Assembly: GCA_938015435.1 (NCBI GenBank)
Contig: CALLPN010000043.1
Span: 1-64,000 of the forward strand
From: an uncultured Saprospiraceae bacterium
Lineage (GTDB): Bacteria > Bacteroidota > Bacteroidia > Chitinophagales > Saprospiraceae
Direction: 5' to 3'
Length of the DNA stretch: 64,000 nt
Each line of letters starts with the position of its first letter. The stretch's first letter is position 1. Below, piece by piece: positions 45,598-56,132 of the stretch. Both the position numbers and the translations under genes were made by a program. Below the pieces are notes generated by a model, which was not told the DNA's origin, made no database searches, and saw only the letters and a program-made list of their open reading frames with translations.

Positions 45598-47988
45598 TTA
45601 TCTACGTCTTCCGCCTCCACCATATTGCATAGCTTCACCTTTGCCAAATCCATAGCTAAATCCAAGAGATAAAAACCTCCCTCTTTGTCTAAAGCTATAA
45701 GCATAAAAATCTGCACCTTCACTGATGCTCTCTCTTATCCTAGAAGCGAATACATCTCTGACACTAAGGTTAAATACTGCACGTCCGTTCATGAGTTTGT
45801 ACCGCAATCCAAAATCAGCAAATAGATTGTCCGATCTTATACCTTGGATAGTTTGTTCTTCTGACTGATACCTTCCGGTAATTTCGAAATCTACTTTCTT
45901 ATTCAACTTAAATTTTGATGTCACTTTACTCGACCATTGGTCCGCACTAAAGTCGAAGTCTTGCTCATTGAATTTTCCTTTTCTAATAAAGTAATTGTAG
46001 TTGGCATCTCCATTTATCGTAATCTTTTTAGTAGGAGAATATTTGAAGTTTAATTCTAATCCTGTTAAATTATTAGTTCCAATGTTTTCAGGAGTAAAAG
46101 TATTTACATTGTTCTCAAAAGTGGATACTCTCTCAATTACTTCTGTGGTATATCTATGGTAGATATTAGCATTGAACGATACTTTCTCATATATAAAAAT
46201 ACTTCCAATCTCATACGAGTCAGTAAACTCTGGTTGGAGATCAGGATTTCCTGTTCGCACACTAAAGTTGTTTCGGATATTGAAAAAAGGATTGAGATCC
46301 CATAGTCTTGGTCTATATATCCTTCTACTATATCCGGCTTGTAGCGAAACTCTATCAGATAATTTATAAGAGGTATGAGCAGAAGGGAATAGATTATTAA
46401 AATTTTGATCATTGCTTTCTCCAGTATTGGCCAGGAGGGTAGAGAGTTCTGTATTCTCATTCCTTAGACCTAATTTGATTCCCCAGAGATCTCCTTCGTA
46501 TGATGCTGTACCATATACTCCCAATACTTTTTGATAGTATTCAAATAAATTTGTAAGCCCTGGATCTACTACAAATTCGCCATTTACTTCGTCACTTACA
46601 GTATAGTCATTGCTTACAGTGTTGTCTACATATTGAGCGCCTGTTTCTATAGTCCAGTTTTTTGAAAACGGCTTAGTATAGTCTAAGTTGAAAGTGTATT
46701 TTCCTTCTTCAAATTTGGTGTCTGTAGTTTGATTAGTAATTAGGTCAGCTCCGGATATATTAGTTTCATTAAACACTGAAGATTGATCTTTTCCAAAGTA
46801 TCTTCCTATAGCACTGAAGAGAAGTTTGTGTTCTTTATGGTCAGTAAAATCCCTTTTGTATTGTAGTTCATATTGTAGTTTAGGATTGGTCGCTTCGGTT
46901 ACTTCTTCTCTTTTCCATTCTCGATTAACGATATTGTTTTCATCTAACGATTTGAAGTTCGTCAATGAAGGTTGATCCTCTATTTCGTACGCAAAACTTC
47001 CAGAAAGCGTAATCGTATTTTGAGCGTTGATATAATAGTCAGTACCAAGTATTACATTGTAGTATTTCTCATTTCTATTTTCTTCACCTTCTGTAGTGAC
47101 GGAATTACCAGTTGTTAGATCTCTATTGATATTTTCTGTATCTGTCGGTTGCACTTTGTAACCTACTCCTAATTGGGTAAAGAGATTAAAATTTTCTGTA
47201 CGTTTATTGAGACTGACTCCGACACTATGATTGTTAGGTAATCCAGTATTTACAGTAAACGATCCATTGATTCCCGTTTTCTCATTTTTCTTAAGTATCA
47301 GATTGATAATGCCTGACGTACCTTCTGCTTCGTATTTGGCAGATGGATTAGTGATTACTTCTATGCTCTGCAACATATCAGCTGTAATGGTTCCCAATGC
47401 TCCTCCATCATCCGCCATAACTGATGGCTTGCCATTGATCAATATCTGTACACCGCCACTTCCCCTGAGCGTCACATCACCTTCGATACTTACATTGACA
47501 GACGGTACATTATTGAGTACTTCTAAAGCACTAGCTCCAGTAGAGCTCAAGTCGGTACCTACATTAAAGACTCGCTTATCTAATTTAAATTCTGTCGAAG
47601 ACTTCTCTGCAGTCACTACGATCTCATCCAGTTGCTGAGAATCTTCACCTAACTTAATGATCCCCAAGTCAGCTTGCCTGCCTTTGAACTGAATGTCATC
47701 TATCCGCTTAGTGGCATATCCTATAAAGCTTATTTCGACGTATATATCTTTGCTCTTGGTAGATAATTCGAATTTTCCACCATTTTCTGTCGTCGTTCCT
47801 GTAATTACTTTATCCGTGCTCTTGTCAAAAATAGTCGCAGTTGCATAATCTATTGAGAGATTTGAACTTGCCTCTACAACTTGGGCTACGATTGTGTAGC
47901 CTTTATCATTTCCTTTTTTACCGTTTCCTCTTTGGGCGGATACAATAGTCGTTAAGATGAGTAGGCTTAGAGTAAAAAAATACTTCAT
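45598..47988 (-). CDS. TonB-dependent receptor of the OMP_b-brl_3 type
   Basis: The 796-aa product has a signal peptide (MKYFFTLSLLILTTIVSAQ), a carboxypeptidase-like domain (about 30-115), a plug (about 125-240; LRGSGGVQILINGKPSVM, SIEVITNPSAKYEAEG) and a beta-barrel ending in an aromatic strand (FLSLGFSYGFGKG). The tail MQYGGGGRRR is basic. Such receptors lack a SusD partner and are often next to LytS/LytTR regulators, as here: the regulator operon is divergent 224 bases away. The ligand is unknown, and metal or peptide transport is a guess. Confidence 0.9.
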   Translation of the reverse strand: MKYFFTLSLLILTTIVSAQRGNGKKGNDKGYTIVAQVVEASSNLSIDYATATIFDKSTDKVITGTTTENGGKFELSTKSKDIYVEISFIGYATKRIDDIQFKGRQADLGIIKLGEDSQQLDEIVVTAEKSSTEFKLDKRVFNVGTDLSSTGASALEVLNNVPSVNVSIEGDVTLRGSGGVQILINGKPSVMADDGGALGTITADMLQSIEVITNPSAKYEAEGTSGIINLILKKNEKTGINGSFTVNTGLPNNHSVGVSLNKRTENFNLFTQLGVGYKVQPTDTENINRDLTTGNSVTTEGEENRNEKYYNVILGTDYYINAQNTITLSGSFAYEIEDQPSLTNFKSLDENNIVNREWKREEVTEATNPKLQYELQYKRDFTDHKEHKLLFSAIGRYFGKDQSSVFNETNISGADLITNQTTDTKFEEGKYTFNLDYTKPFSKNWTIETGAQYVDNTVSNDYTVSDEVNGEFVVDPGLTNLFEYYQKVLGVYGTASYEGDLWGIKLGLRNENTELSTLLANTGESNDQNFNNLFPSAHTSYKLSDRVSLQAGYSRRIYRPRLWDLNPFFNIRNNFSVRTGNPDLQPEFTDSYEIGSIFIYEKVSFNANIYHRYTTEVIERVSTFENNVNTFTPENIGTNNLTGLELNFKYSPTKKITINGDANYNYFIRKGKFNEQDFDFSADQWSSKVTSKFKLNKKVDFEITGRYQSEEQTIQGIRSDNLFADFGLRYKLMNGRAVFNLSVRDVFASRIRESISEGADFYAYSFRQRGRFLSLGFSYGFGKGEAMQYGGGGRRR

Positions 47989-48212
47989 TATACTTAGTTT
48001 TGATTAGTACAATACAAAGATGGAATAATATAGTTTAGTACATTGGTATTTTCCATCAACGACAGAGTTGTACAGCTCAACTACGATTTATGATCTATTT
48101 AGTCATTATGCTCGTCGATTAGTGGGTTGAGAGTGTCGTTTAGGGATTAGATATCTAGTTTATCGAGCTTTCGTATTATTATTGTAGCAAATTCAGTAAC
48201 CCAGTTATATCG

Positions 48213-49223
48213 ATGCAAAAGAGAATTACTACAAAGGAAGTGTTTTATCAAATAATAGTTCACATACTATTTTTTATGACCATCGCCTTGACTAAGCGTG
48301 ATCCTTATATAAGTATTGGTGAGTGCTTTATTTTTATCAATTATGCTGTAGCTGCATTTTTGATCGGTTTTATATTGGTTCCAAAATTTTATCGAGATCG
48401 TAATATTTTATTTTTAGTGATTACGACGGTTCTAATAGTAATCCTATCTATACTCGTGGAGGAATTGTTTTTGGAGCGGATATTTTTTTCGGATAATAGA
48501 GGAAAAAGTTTAAACGTATTTTATACGATCTTCCAAGTATTTCCAAAGATAATGATGTTGGTCGGTTTTAAATTAGGCTGGGATACTCTCAATATAAGAA
48601 AAGAAATGGATGAACTAAAAGACTTAGCACGTCAAAGTGAATTACAGTTTCTTCAATCCCAAATCAACCCACACTTCCTATTCAATAATTTGAATAATCT
48701 TTACTCTTATGCAATAGAAGGATCTAGCAGGACGCCAGAGATTATTTTGGAACTTTCTGGATTCTTAAGATATATGCTTTACGAATGTAAAGATGAATAT
48801 GTGTCGCTGCAAAAGGATGTCAATCAACTGGAGAATTTTATAAATCTCAATGAGCTACAAGTAGAAGATCGTGGAGAAGTTTCTTTTACTCAGTCTGGTG
48901 TGAATAATGGTTTTATGATAGCACCGCTTATTCTTATTGTATTTGTAGAAAACGCATTTAAGCACAGCGTTAGTAGTCAATCCAATAATATTGATATCTC
49001 TGTCGACGTCAAAGTGGATGACGAAGGCGAATTGATTTTTAGCTGTAAAAATAACTATTCATCTAATAGTAATACAGATAGTTTAGCTCATGGAATAGGC
49101 TTAGATAATGTTCGCAAACGATTAAAGTTGATATACGGTGATGATTATGAATTGGTGTGTAATACGCAGAACAATATCTACCATGTAGTATTGAAAGTAA
49201 AATTAAATAAACGATCTATATGA
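48213..49223 (+). CDS. LytS-type sensor histidine kinase
   Basis: The 336-aa membrane kinase has four hydrophobic segments in the first ~125 residues, then the His_kinase motif QSELQFLQSQINPHFLFNNL (phospho-acceptor His in NPHFLFN) and an ATPase domain (VFVENAFKHS, GIGLDNVRKRLKLIYG). It signals to the LytTR regulator, whose ATG overlaps its stop (ATGA at 49220-49223). The stimulus is unknown. Confidence 0.93.
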   Translation: MQKRITTKEVFYQIIVHILFFMTIALTKRDPYISIGECFIFINYAVAAFLIGFILVPKFYRDRNILFLVITTVLIVILSILVEELFLERIFFSDNRGKSLNVFYTIFQVFPKIMMLVGFKLGWDTLNIRKEMDELKDLARQSELQFLQSQINPHFLFNNLNNLYSYAIEGSSRTPEIILELSGFLRYMLYECKDEYVSLQKDVNQLENFINLNELQVEDRGEVSFTQSGVNNGFMIAPLILIVFVENAFKHSVSSQSNNIDISVDVKVDDEGELIFSCKNNYSSNSNTDSLAHGIGLDNVRKRLKLIYGDDYELVCNTQNNIYHVVLKVKLNKRSI

Positions 49224-49906
49224 GATGTATCATCATAGAAGATCAACCGCCAGCACAGCGGATACTTAAGAAGTATATAGCAGACTACGGATCGTTAGAA
49301 CTGATAGGGACATTTACTGATGCGATACAAGCATTAGAGTTCCTTAAGCATGATGATGTGGACCTAATGTTCTTGGATGTCCACTTACCTAAGTTGTCGG
49401 GTATTGATTTTCTAAAAGCCTTGGACAATCCTCCGGCAGTGATTTTAACGACTGCGTTTCCTGACTTTGCATTAGAGAGCTATGATCTCAATGTCGTAGA
49501 CTATCTGCTAAAGCCATTTTCATTTTTGAGATTTATAAAAGGAGTTTCGAAAATAGAAGAAAGGAAATCGGCAGAGCAATCGTCCAAAGTACTAGAGCCT
49601 ATTTATATTAAATCTGGGCATGAGTACCATAAAGTAGAAATAGATAAAATACTATATATACATTCAGATAGGGATTATACAGAATTGCAAACAAGTACAA
49701 TTAAGTATCTCTCAAGCGAATCACTCAAGTATTGGGAATCGTATTTACTTGAACATAAATTTGTGCGAGTGCATAAATCTTATCTTGTAAATGGAAACGA
49801 AATAGTTAAAGTAAAATCTACAACTTTGGAGTTATCCGACCGGTATATTGTTCCTATTGGTAGGGTATACAAAGACAACGTAAATAATCTGTTGAATAAT
49901 AAATGA
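49220..49906 (+). CDS. LytTR-family response regulator
   Basis: The 228-aa regulator has a receiver domain (about 1-120; acceptor Asp in DLMFLDVHLPKLSG, conserved Lys in VVDYLLKPF) and a C-terminal LytTR DNA-binding domain (about 130-228; IYIKSGHEYHKVEIDKIL, KFVRVHKSYLVN). It is coupled to the kinase gene. The divergent TonB receptor and the downstream YHYH gene are plausible targets. Confidence 0.94.
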   Translation: MRCIIIEDQPPAQRILKKYIADYGSLELIGTFTDAIQALEFLKHDDVDLMFLDVHLPKLSGIDFLKALDNPPAVILTTAFPDFALESYDLNVVDYLLKPFSFLRFIKGVSKIEERKSAEQSSKVLEPIYIKSGHEYHKVEIDKILYIHSDRDYTELQTSTIKYLSSESLKYWESYLLEHKFVRVHKSYLVNGNEIVKVKSTTLELSDRYIVPIGRVYKDNVNNLLNNK

Positions 49907-49915
49907 CTTAGTAGA

Positions 49916-50875
49916 ATGGATAAGAATATTTACTTCTTTTTAGGAATGTCTTTAGTGGCTATTTTACATTCATGTGGACCGAGTAGTAGATCGCAAGTTA
50001 TTTCCAATGTTAAGAGTATACCTCTTGATATTTCGCATTTTAATGACACTAAATTATACGAGCCGATATCTGTTGTGAAGTGTGAACTTTCACGAGGAGC
50101 TATAGCAGATTGTTACAAAATATCAGTTACTTCTGTGCCTCACGAACATAAGATGGGGCCTTGGTGTCCAACGCATATTGATGATAGTAAGGATAAAGGA
50201 GGAATATGGTTTGAAGGTGGAAAAGTGTATGATGTAGATGGACATTTCGTATCCAATATAGGAGAGTTTTACAAAGATGAAAAATGGAAACTTTACAATG
50301 ATGATGGTTCTATCAAAGTCACCGTTACTCAAAAAGCTTGCGAAGGAGCAGCAAAGCCTAGAGTAGAGGAGATATATAAAAATCATTGTGTAGAATGTCA
50401 GCCTTCATTCTATCACGATCACATCACTACGTATCTTATTCCTAAGACGCCTTTTTATAATACAACAGGAGGACGATTTGGTCGAGGTGAACCCGTAGGA
50501 ATTGCACTTAATGGAGTCAACTATGATTCACCAGCACCAACAGAAGCGATCTTAAAGGCTCACACTTTAGCACCGTTAGACGATTGCGGTGGTCATGTCA
50601 ATCCTCATGTCGGATATCATTATCATGCGGCTACCGGCTGTACTGTTGAAGTGGAACAAGCAGATGGGCATGCTCCACTTATTGGATATGCCATGGATGG
50701 ATATGGCATATACGCTTTGTTAGATACTAATGGCCAAAGCTCTATAAACTTAGACGAATGCAGAGGGCATGAAGACGCTACCAGAGGCTATCATTATCAT
50801 GTAGGTGAGCCGGGTGGAAATCAGATCATCGGTTGCCTAAGTGGTCAATACGGAAGCATGAAAGTCAGCCATTAA
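49916..50875 (+). CDS. YHYH-domain lipoprotein
   Basis: The 319-aa product begins MDKNIYFFLGMSLVAILHSCG, a lipoprotein signal. The YHYH domain is clear: two histidine motifs HVGYHYHAATGC and TRGYHYHVGEPG, with further GHAP, DGYGIY and DECRGH residues. This suggests a metal-binding extracytoplasmic protein. It starts nine bases after the regulator stop, so all three genes form one operon. The substrate is unknown. Confidence 0.88.
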   Translation: MDKNIYFFLGMSLVAILHSCGPSSRSQVISNVKSIPLDISHFNDTKLYEPISVVKCELSRGAIADCYKISVTSVPHEHKMGPWCPTHIDDSKDKGGIWFEGGKVYDVDGHFVSNIGEFYKDEKWKLYNDDGSIKVTVTQKACEGAAKPRVEEIYKNHCVECQPSFYHDHITTYLIPKTPFYNTTGGRFGRGEPVGIALNGVNYDSPAPTEAILKAHTLAPLDDCGGHVNPHVGYHYHAATGCTVEVEQADGHAPLIGYAMDGYGIYALLDTNGQSSINLDECRGHEDATRGYHYHVGEPGGNQIIGCLSGQYGSMKVSH

Positions 50876-50917
50876 CTGGCTATCATTATTGTCATGTAGT
50901 TAGTTTGTTAGCGTATT

Positions 50918-51691
50918 CTACTTAGCTAGATTTTGCTGAAAGGCTTTCGCCAATACTTTATACAATTGAGGATGCTTTGATCTCAACATCTTCGGTCTCT
51001 CAAAGAAATATTCAGATACAACAGATAGAAACTCGGCTTGATTGGTAGCACCATAGGGTCTTATGTCTGACTTTCCCTCATATATATCTTCTATCTTATG
51101 ATGGATTAGATCCAGCCAAGGAATAGTATACTGATGTTCCATTATGATTTTTGGGATCCCATCTACTTCGCCATCAAGCATATCTATGAGATGTACAAAT
51201 TCATGTATCGCAGTATTGTATCTATCTTTTCTATTGGAGAAACCTAACCTCAAGGCATGACGAGACAGTATCATACGATTGGCCATATCTCCAGTTCCTA
51301 CCATACCAGCAATCCGTGTTTTGGATTTGTCTTTGATGTATTCATAGTCAGCACCGAAATATTCTGGATATAGTAATACGTAATCGAGATTGTTATAATG
51401 CCATTCCTCAAAACCGAAAACAGGAATAATGGCGCTAGCAGCAATAAGTACTTTGTCAAGATCTTCTACCTCTAATTCGATCCCTTCGATTTTGACTTCA
51501 CTCAGAAATATCATCATTCTAGATTGGAATCTTAGTTGATCTTTCTTATTCAACTCGCGATAGTAATGGACGTTGGATTTTAGTAAACGCTCCCATTTGG
51601 AAGGAAAGGGTTTCACCTCTTTTTTGAAAAGACGGAAGACAAATAATATTAGTGCGATTCCAATTAAGGATATGATAAGAATAGGGCTCAT
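50918..51691 (-). CDS. MtfA-like zinc-dependent peptidase (M90)
   Basis: The 257-aa protein has one N-terminal membrane segment (about 1-20) and the MtfA core: AIHEFVHLIDMLDGEVDG carries the HExxH zinc motif, YGATNQAEFLSVVSEYFFE the third ligand region, and a late LYKVLAKAFQQN helix. MtfA of E. coli is a cytoplasmic zinc peptidase linked to Mlc/glucose PTS control. The membrane-anchored form is common in Bacteroidota, so the target may differ. Confidence 0.9.
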   Translation of the reverse strand: MSPILIISLIGIALILFVFRLFKKEVKPFPSKWERLLKSNVHYYRELNKKDQLRFQSRMMIFLSEVKIEGIELEVEDLDKVLIAASAIIPVFGFEEWHYNNLDYVLLYPEYFGADYEYIKDKSKTRIAGMVGTGDMANRMILSRHALRLGFSNRKDRYNTAIHEFVHLIDMLDGEVDGIPKIIMEHQYTIPWLDLIHHKIEDIYEGKSDIRPYGATNQAEFLSVVSEYFFERPKMLRSKHPQLYKVLAKAFQQNLAK

Positions 51692-52408
51692 GTAATATAA
51701 AGGTATGTATTGAGTTGGAATATCGAAACATTGATTACTAACATGATACTTTAAGGTTTTAAGTTGCGATAAACCTTATGTCCTTGTCTACTTCAGGAGC
51801 AAGCGAACAAATTGGTTATGTAATTCAAATTAAGTTATTCGATCTCTCCTAATGTCGAGCATTTTTTGATACTTCGTAGTACGCGTGTTTACTGCGTAAG
51901 CCTCTCTGTCACTACGACGATGCACGTTTGCTACGCAAGCCGTTGCTGGTCGAATAAATTCAAAGTGAGAATAGGAAGCGTCGAGATCCATTATTCGCAA
52001 AGCAAATATCCGCGTAAATCTGCGTTGATCCGTCTAATCCGCGTTCCATTCACACCTAATTGGCATTTGTACAAAGCATGAATTTTTGAATAAAAAAAGC
52101 AGTTCACATTAATATATTATTGACTTGGATAAACCCAATCAAATTCCATAAACCAATAATTTGCAAAGCAAATATCCACGTAAATCTGCGTTGATCCGTC
52201 TAATCCGCGTTCCATTCACACCTAACAGCATCGTGTCCAATAACAGGTGATTTTATTAAAATAACGCAACAAAGCAGTCATTTATACCATTGATATTACT
52301 AGGAAAAGTTCTAAATAGACGGAATGCCTTGTCTAGATAGGCTTTGAAGCCTAGTATTACGCGAGATTTTTTAATTTTGCAATACTTGTTAACAATTAAA
52401 TATACGCA
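51692..52408. repeat. Repeat-bearing intergenic region upstream of aconitase
   Basis: This 717-base gap holds two direct copies of a 63-bp unit (51997-52059 and 52163-52225; one mismatch). The unit has an internal ATCYGCGT rhythm (ATCCGCGTAAATCTGCGT). The first part (51870-51960) shows another repeated pattern (ACTGCGTAAGCC, CTACGCAAGCC). A -7-like TAATTTTG at 52372-52379 may serve the aconitase gene. A short open frame at 51866-52081 reads across the first repeat and is not accepted. Confidence 0.7.
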
Positions 52409-54685
52409 ATGGCATTTGACATAGATATGATTAAGGCTCATTATGAGACCTTAGGCGAGAAGATACTCGTAGCGAAAGAGAAGCTAGGTAGACCACTTAC
52501 ACTATCAGAAAAGATATTGTATTCTCACCTTCACGAAGAGAGTCCTCTTAAGGATTACGGTAGAGGAAAGGATTACGTGATGTTTGCTCCAGATAGAGTA
52601 GCGATGCAAGATGCTACAGCTCAGATGGCATTATTACAATTTATGATGGCAGGTAAAAGCAAGGTAGCAGTACCTTCGACAGTACACTGTGATCACTTGA
52701 TCCAAGCTAAAATCGGTGCAGATGCCGATCTTCAAAATGCGATCAACACAAGTAATGAAGTATTCAATTTTTTAGAATCTGTATCAGATAAGTATGGTAT
52801 CGGATTCTGGAAGCCAGGTGCAGGTATCATTCACCAAGTAGTACTAGAAAATTATGCATTCCCTGGAGGAATGATGATCGGTACTGATAGTCACACTGTA
52901 AACGCTGGTGGTTTAGGAATGGTAGCGATAGGTGTCGGTGGAGCAGATGCAGTAGACGTAATGGCTGGTATGCCATGGGAGCTAAAGAATCCTAAGCTTA
53001 TCGGTGTCAAGCTTACTGGTAAACTATCAGGATGGTCATCTCCAAAAGATGTAATCCTCAAAGTAGCAGATATCCTTACTGTAAAAGGTGGAACTGGTGC
53101 AATCGTGGAATACTTCGGTGACGGAGCTATCAACTTAAGTTGTACAGGTAAAGGTACGATCTGTAATATGGGAGCTGAGATAGGAGCAACGACTTCTACG
53201 TTTGGCTATGACGATAGTATGGACAGATACCTAAGAGCTACAGATAGAGCTGATATCGCAGATGCGGCTAACGATGTACGTGAGCACTTGACTGCAGATG
53301 CAGAGTGTTATGCTGAACCAGAAAAATACTTCGACCAAGTAATCGAAATTGATTTATCTACTCTTAAGCCATTAATCAACGGACCTTTCACACCAGATTT
53401 ATCTACTTCTGTAGGTTCTGATATGACTGAGAAAGCGACCCAAAACGATTGGCCATTAGATGTAGAGTGGGGATTGATAGGATCATGTACTAACTCTAGT
53501 TACGAAGATCTTTCAAGAGCGGCTTCTATCGCTAAACAAGCAGTAGATAAAGGACTGACAACTAAAGCAGAATTTGGTATCAATCCAGGATCTGAGCAAG
53601 TTAGATTTACAACAGAGAGAGACGGTATCATCAAAGTATTTGAAGATCTTAATGCTAAGATATTTACTAATGCATGTGGACCATGTATCGGCCAATGGGC
53701 GAGATATAAAGATCCTATGAATGCAGCTAAGAATAGTATTATCCACTCATTCAACAGGAACTTCTCTAAGCGAGCAGATGGTAATCCTAATACTCACGCA
53801 TTCGTAGCGTCTCCAGAGATGGTAGCTGCTATTGCAATAGCAGGTAGATTAGATTTCAATCCGATGACGGATACGCTTACTAATGATAAAGGGGAGCAAG
53901 TTAAATTCGATGAGCCAACAGGATTCGAATTACCACCAAATGGATTTGCAGTAGAAGACAGAGGATTCAATGCACCGGCAGAAGATGGAAGCGGAATCAA
54001 TGTAGTCATAGATCCTTCATCAGATAGAATACAGGCACTTACACCATTTATTCCTATCACGAAAGATGATATGACCGATATGAGAATATTGATCAAAGTG
54101 AAAGGTAAGTGTACTACAGATCACATCTCTATGGCTGGACCGTGGTTGACTTATAGAGGTCACTTACAGAATATCTCTGAGAACTGTTATACTGGTGCGA
54201 TTAATTACTTTAATGACAAAGCGAATTCAGTAATCAACTATGTAAATAATGATTATGTGCCTGTACCAGATTCAGCTAAAGCTTACCAAGCTAAAGGAAT
54301 CGGAACAGTAGTATTCGGTGAAGAAAACCTAGGAGAAGGATCTTCTAGAGAGCATGCAGCGATGGAGCCAAGGTTCTTAGGAGTCAACGCTGTAATCGTC
54401 AAGTCATTTGCACGTATCCATGAGACTAACCTTAAGAAGCAAGGTATGTTAGCATTGACATTTGTCGATAAAGCAGATTACGATTTAGTAAGACAAGATG
54501 ATCTTGTGACTATAAAAGATTTCGATCAGATGGCTCCAGGTACTCCGCTTACGATCAAGTTAGATCACCACGATGGTACTAATGACGAATTTAAAGTAGC
54601 GCACACATATAATCAAGCTCAGATCGACTGGGTAAGAGCAGGTAGTGCATTAAATAAAATTAGAGAAGAGCAAGGCATTAGCTAA
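52409..54685 (+). CDS. Aconitate hydratase
   Basis: The 758-aa TCA-cycle enzyme converts citrate to isocitrate through cis-aconitate using a [4Fe-4S] cluster. Cluster cysteines lie in [11 protein letters not shown] and [10 protein letters not shown]. Active-site segments [28 protein letters not shown] and [17 protein letters not shown] are intact. The length and layout match the mitochondrial-type (AcnA-like) aconitase. It is followed by a strong terminator and appears monocistronic. Confidence 0.96.
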   Translation: MAFDIDMIKAHYETLGEKILVAKEKLGRPLTLSEKILYSHLHEESPLKDYGRGKDYVMFAPDRVAMQDATAQMALLQFMMAGKSKVAVPSTVHCDHLIQAKIGADADLQNAINTSNEVFNFLESVSDKYGIGFWKPGAGIIHQVVLENYAFPGGMMIGTDSHTVNAGGLGMVAIGVGGADAVDVMAGMPWELKNPKLIGVKLTGKLSGWSSPKDVILKVADILTVKGGTGAIVEYFGDGAINLSCTGKGTICNMGAEIGATTSTFGYDDSMDRYLRATDRADIADAANDVREHLTADAECYAEPEKYFDQVIEIDLSTLKPLINGPFTPDLSTSVGSDMTEKATQNDWPLDVEWGLIGSCTNSSYEDLSRAASIAKQAVDKGLTTKAEFGINPGSEQVRFTTERDGIIKVFEDLNAKIFTNACGPCIGQWARYKDPMNAAKNSIIHSFNRNFSKRADGNPNTHAFVASPEMVAAIAIAGRLDFNPMTDTLTNDKGEQVKFDEPTGFELPPNGFAVEDRGFNAPAEDGSGINVVIDPSSDRIQALTPFIPITKDDMTDMRILIKVKGKCTTDHISMAGPWLTYRGHLQNISENCYTGAINYFNDKANSVINYVNNDYVPVPDSAKAYQAKGIGTVVFGEENLGEGSSREHAAMEPRFLGVNAVIVKSFARIHETNLKKQGMLALTFVDKADYDLVRQDDLVTIKDFDQMAPGTPLTIKLDHHDGTNDEFKVAHTYNQAQIDWVRAGSALNKIREEQGIS

Positions 54686-54707
54686 GATCTTTTCTATATA
54701 AAATTAC

Positions 54708-54742
54708 AAAGCCTCTGGAGACTTTTCTTCAGGGGCTTTTTT
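54708..54742 (+). terminator. Terminator after aconitase
   Basis: A 13-bp stem (AAAGCCTCTGGAG / CTTCAGGGGCTTT, two G-U pairs) with a 7-nt loop is followed by further T residues. Confidence 0.85.
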
Positions 54743-54953
54743 AATAAGCGAAAGCCAAATCTATTTTGTTGTGTCTCTTTTAAAAACCTAAAGAGAAGGT
54801 GGACAAATGATAAGAAACTTTAATGATTAAGAAATTCAGATTGTAAATTTTGTCTTTTCAACATCGATTTTTTTAAATAGCTTTATGAAATTATAAACTT
54901 ACCTTCTTACAACTTACCTAGAACAGATATAGTTATAGCAGAGAACATTGTTT

Positions 54954-56132
54954 ATGCAAAAAATCAGTCCATATAGTTTTTACTTCTTAGCCATGACTCT
55001 CATGGTAAGTAGTTGTGCTACATCAAATCTGAAACTAAGTCAAGAAGACAAAGCTTGGAAAGAAACTGTTTTACCTCAATCAATAGAAATATATCACTCT
55101 ATATATTTAATAGGAGATGTCGGCGGTGCTGAAGAAAATGAATCTACTATTCCGCTAATAGAATTAAAAAAACATCTTGCCGTAGATAATAGGGTAGATG
55201 ATGCCACGGATGTAGTATTCTTAGGGGACAATATCTATCCAGTAGGAATGCCTCCGGTGGATCATGAAAATAGAACGATGGCTGAGCATAAACTCAACGT
55301 CCAATTAGAGTCTGTAAGAGACTTTGCAGGTAATGTGACATTTGTGCCTGGTAACCATGATTGGTATGAGTATGGTCGAGAAGGGCTCAAAAGACAAGAA
55401 GATTATATAGAAAAATATTTATCTCAGTACAATGAAGACTTTACAGATTACTTCAGACCAAGTAATGGATGCGGAAGCGTAGATGTATTACACATTGCAC
55501 ATGATATAGCGATGGTGTCGATTGATTCTCATTGGTTTTTGACAGAGCAAGAAAATAATTACGATTATTCTGATTGCGATATTCAGACTAGAAAACAATT
55601 CATCGCCGCATTTAGAGATACGATGCTCAATCTGAAAGATAAGCAAGTAATGTTGACTATGCACCATCCACTATATACTACAGGAAAGCATGGAGGGAAA
55701 TTGAATTTTTCCAGCCTGATGTTTCCACTGTCTCAATACAAAAAGGGTCTGATGGTACCGCTTCCTTTCTCTGGAGTGATTATGGGCAAGATGCGTGGAA
55801 GAATGAATGCTCAAGATAGTCGAAGTGCAAGTTATGTTGGGTATAAAAAACAATTGATACCTTATATCGAATCTCATGGAAATACCATAGTGGCTGCAGG
55901 ACATGAACACACCTTACAATATCATAAAGTAAATAATGTCGATTATATAGTAAGTGGATCTGGTTCTAAAAGGGGAGTAGTAGGCATAGAAGAATTTACT
56001 AAGTTTGCTTATGGAAAATATGGCTACGGACTAGTAGATTACTATAAAGATGGAAGCGTATGGCTATCTTTCTACGCGGAGTCAAAAGACGAATCAAATT
56101 TTGGATTGGTATATAGAACTAGATTAAAATGA
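54954..56132 (+). CDS. Metallophosphoesterase lipoprotein
   Basis: The 392-aa product from ATG 54954 (MQKISPYSFYFLAMTLMVSSCATS) has a lipobox (SSCA). The calcineurin-like core is complete: YLIGDVGG, VFLGDNIYPVG, VPGNHDWYE, LTMHHPLYTTG and AAGHEHTLQYH supply the two-metal ligands. It is probably an extracytoplasmic phosphatase; the substrate is not evident. A TTG at 54948 is less likely. The stop overlaps the next ATG (56129-56132), so the two are translated together. Confidence 0.9.
   Translation: MQKISPYSFYFLAMTLMVSSCATSNLKLSQEDKAWKETVLPQSIEIYHSIYLIGDVGGAEENESTIPLIELKKHLAVDNRVDDATDVVFLGDNIYPVGMPPVDHENRTMAEHKLNVQLESVRDFAGNVTFVPGNHDWYEYGREGLKRQEDYIEKYLSQYNEDFTDYFRPSNGCGSVDVLHIAHDIAMVSIDSHWFLTEQENNYDYSDCDIQTRKQFIAAFRDTMLNLKDKQVMLTMHHPLYTTGKHGGKLNFSSLMFPLSQYKKGLMVPLPFSGVIMGKMRGRMNAQDSRSASYVGYKKQLIPYIESHGNTIVAAGHEHTLQYHKVNNVDYIVSGSGSKRGVVGIEEFTKFAYGKYGYGLVDYYKDGSVWLSFYAESKDESNFGLVYRTRLK

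Noticed and set aside
51866-52081. Open frame of 71 codons upstream of aconitase
   Set aside because: It runs through the 63-bp repeat and shows no protein signature.
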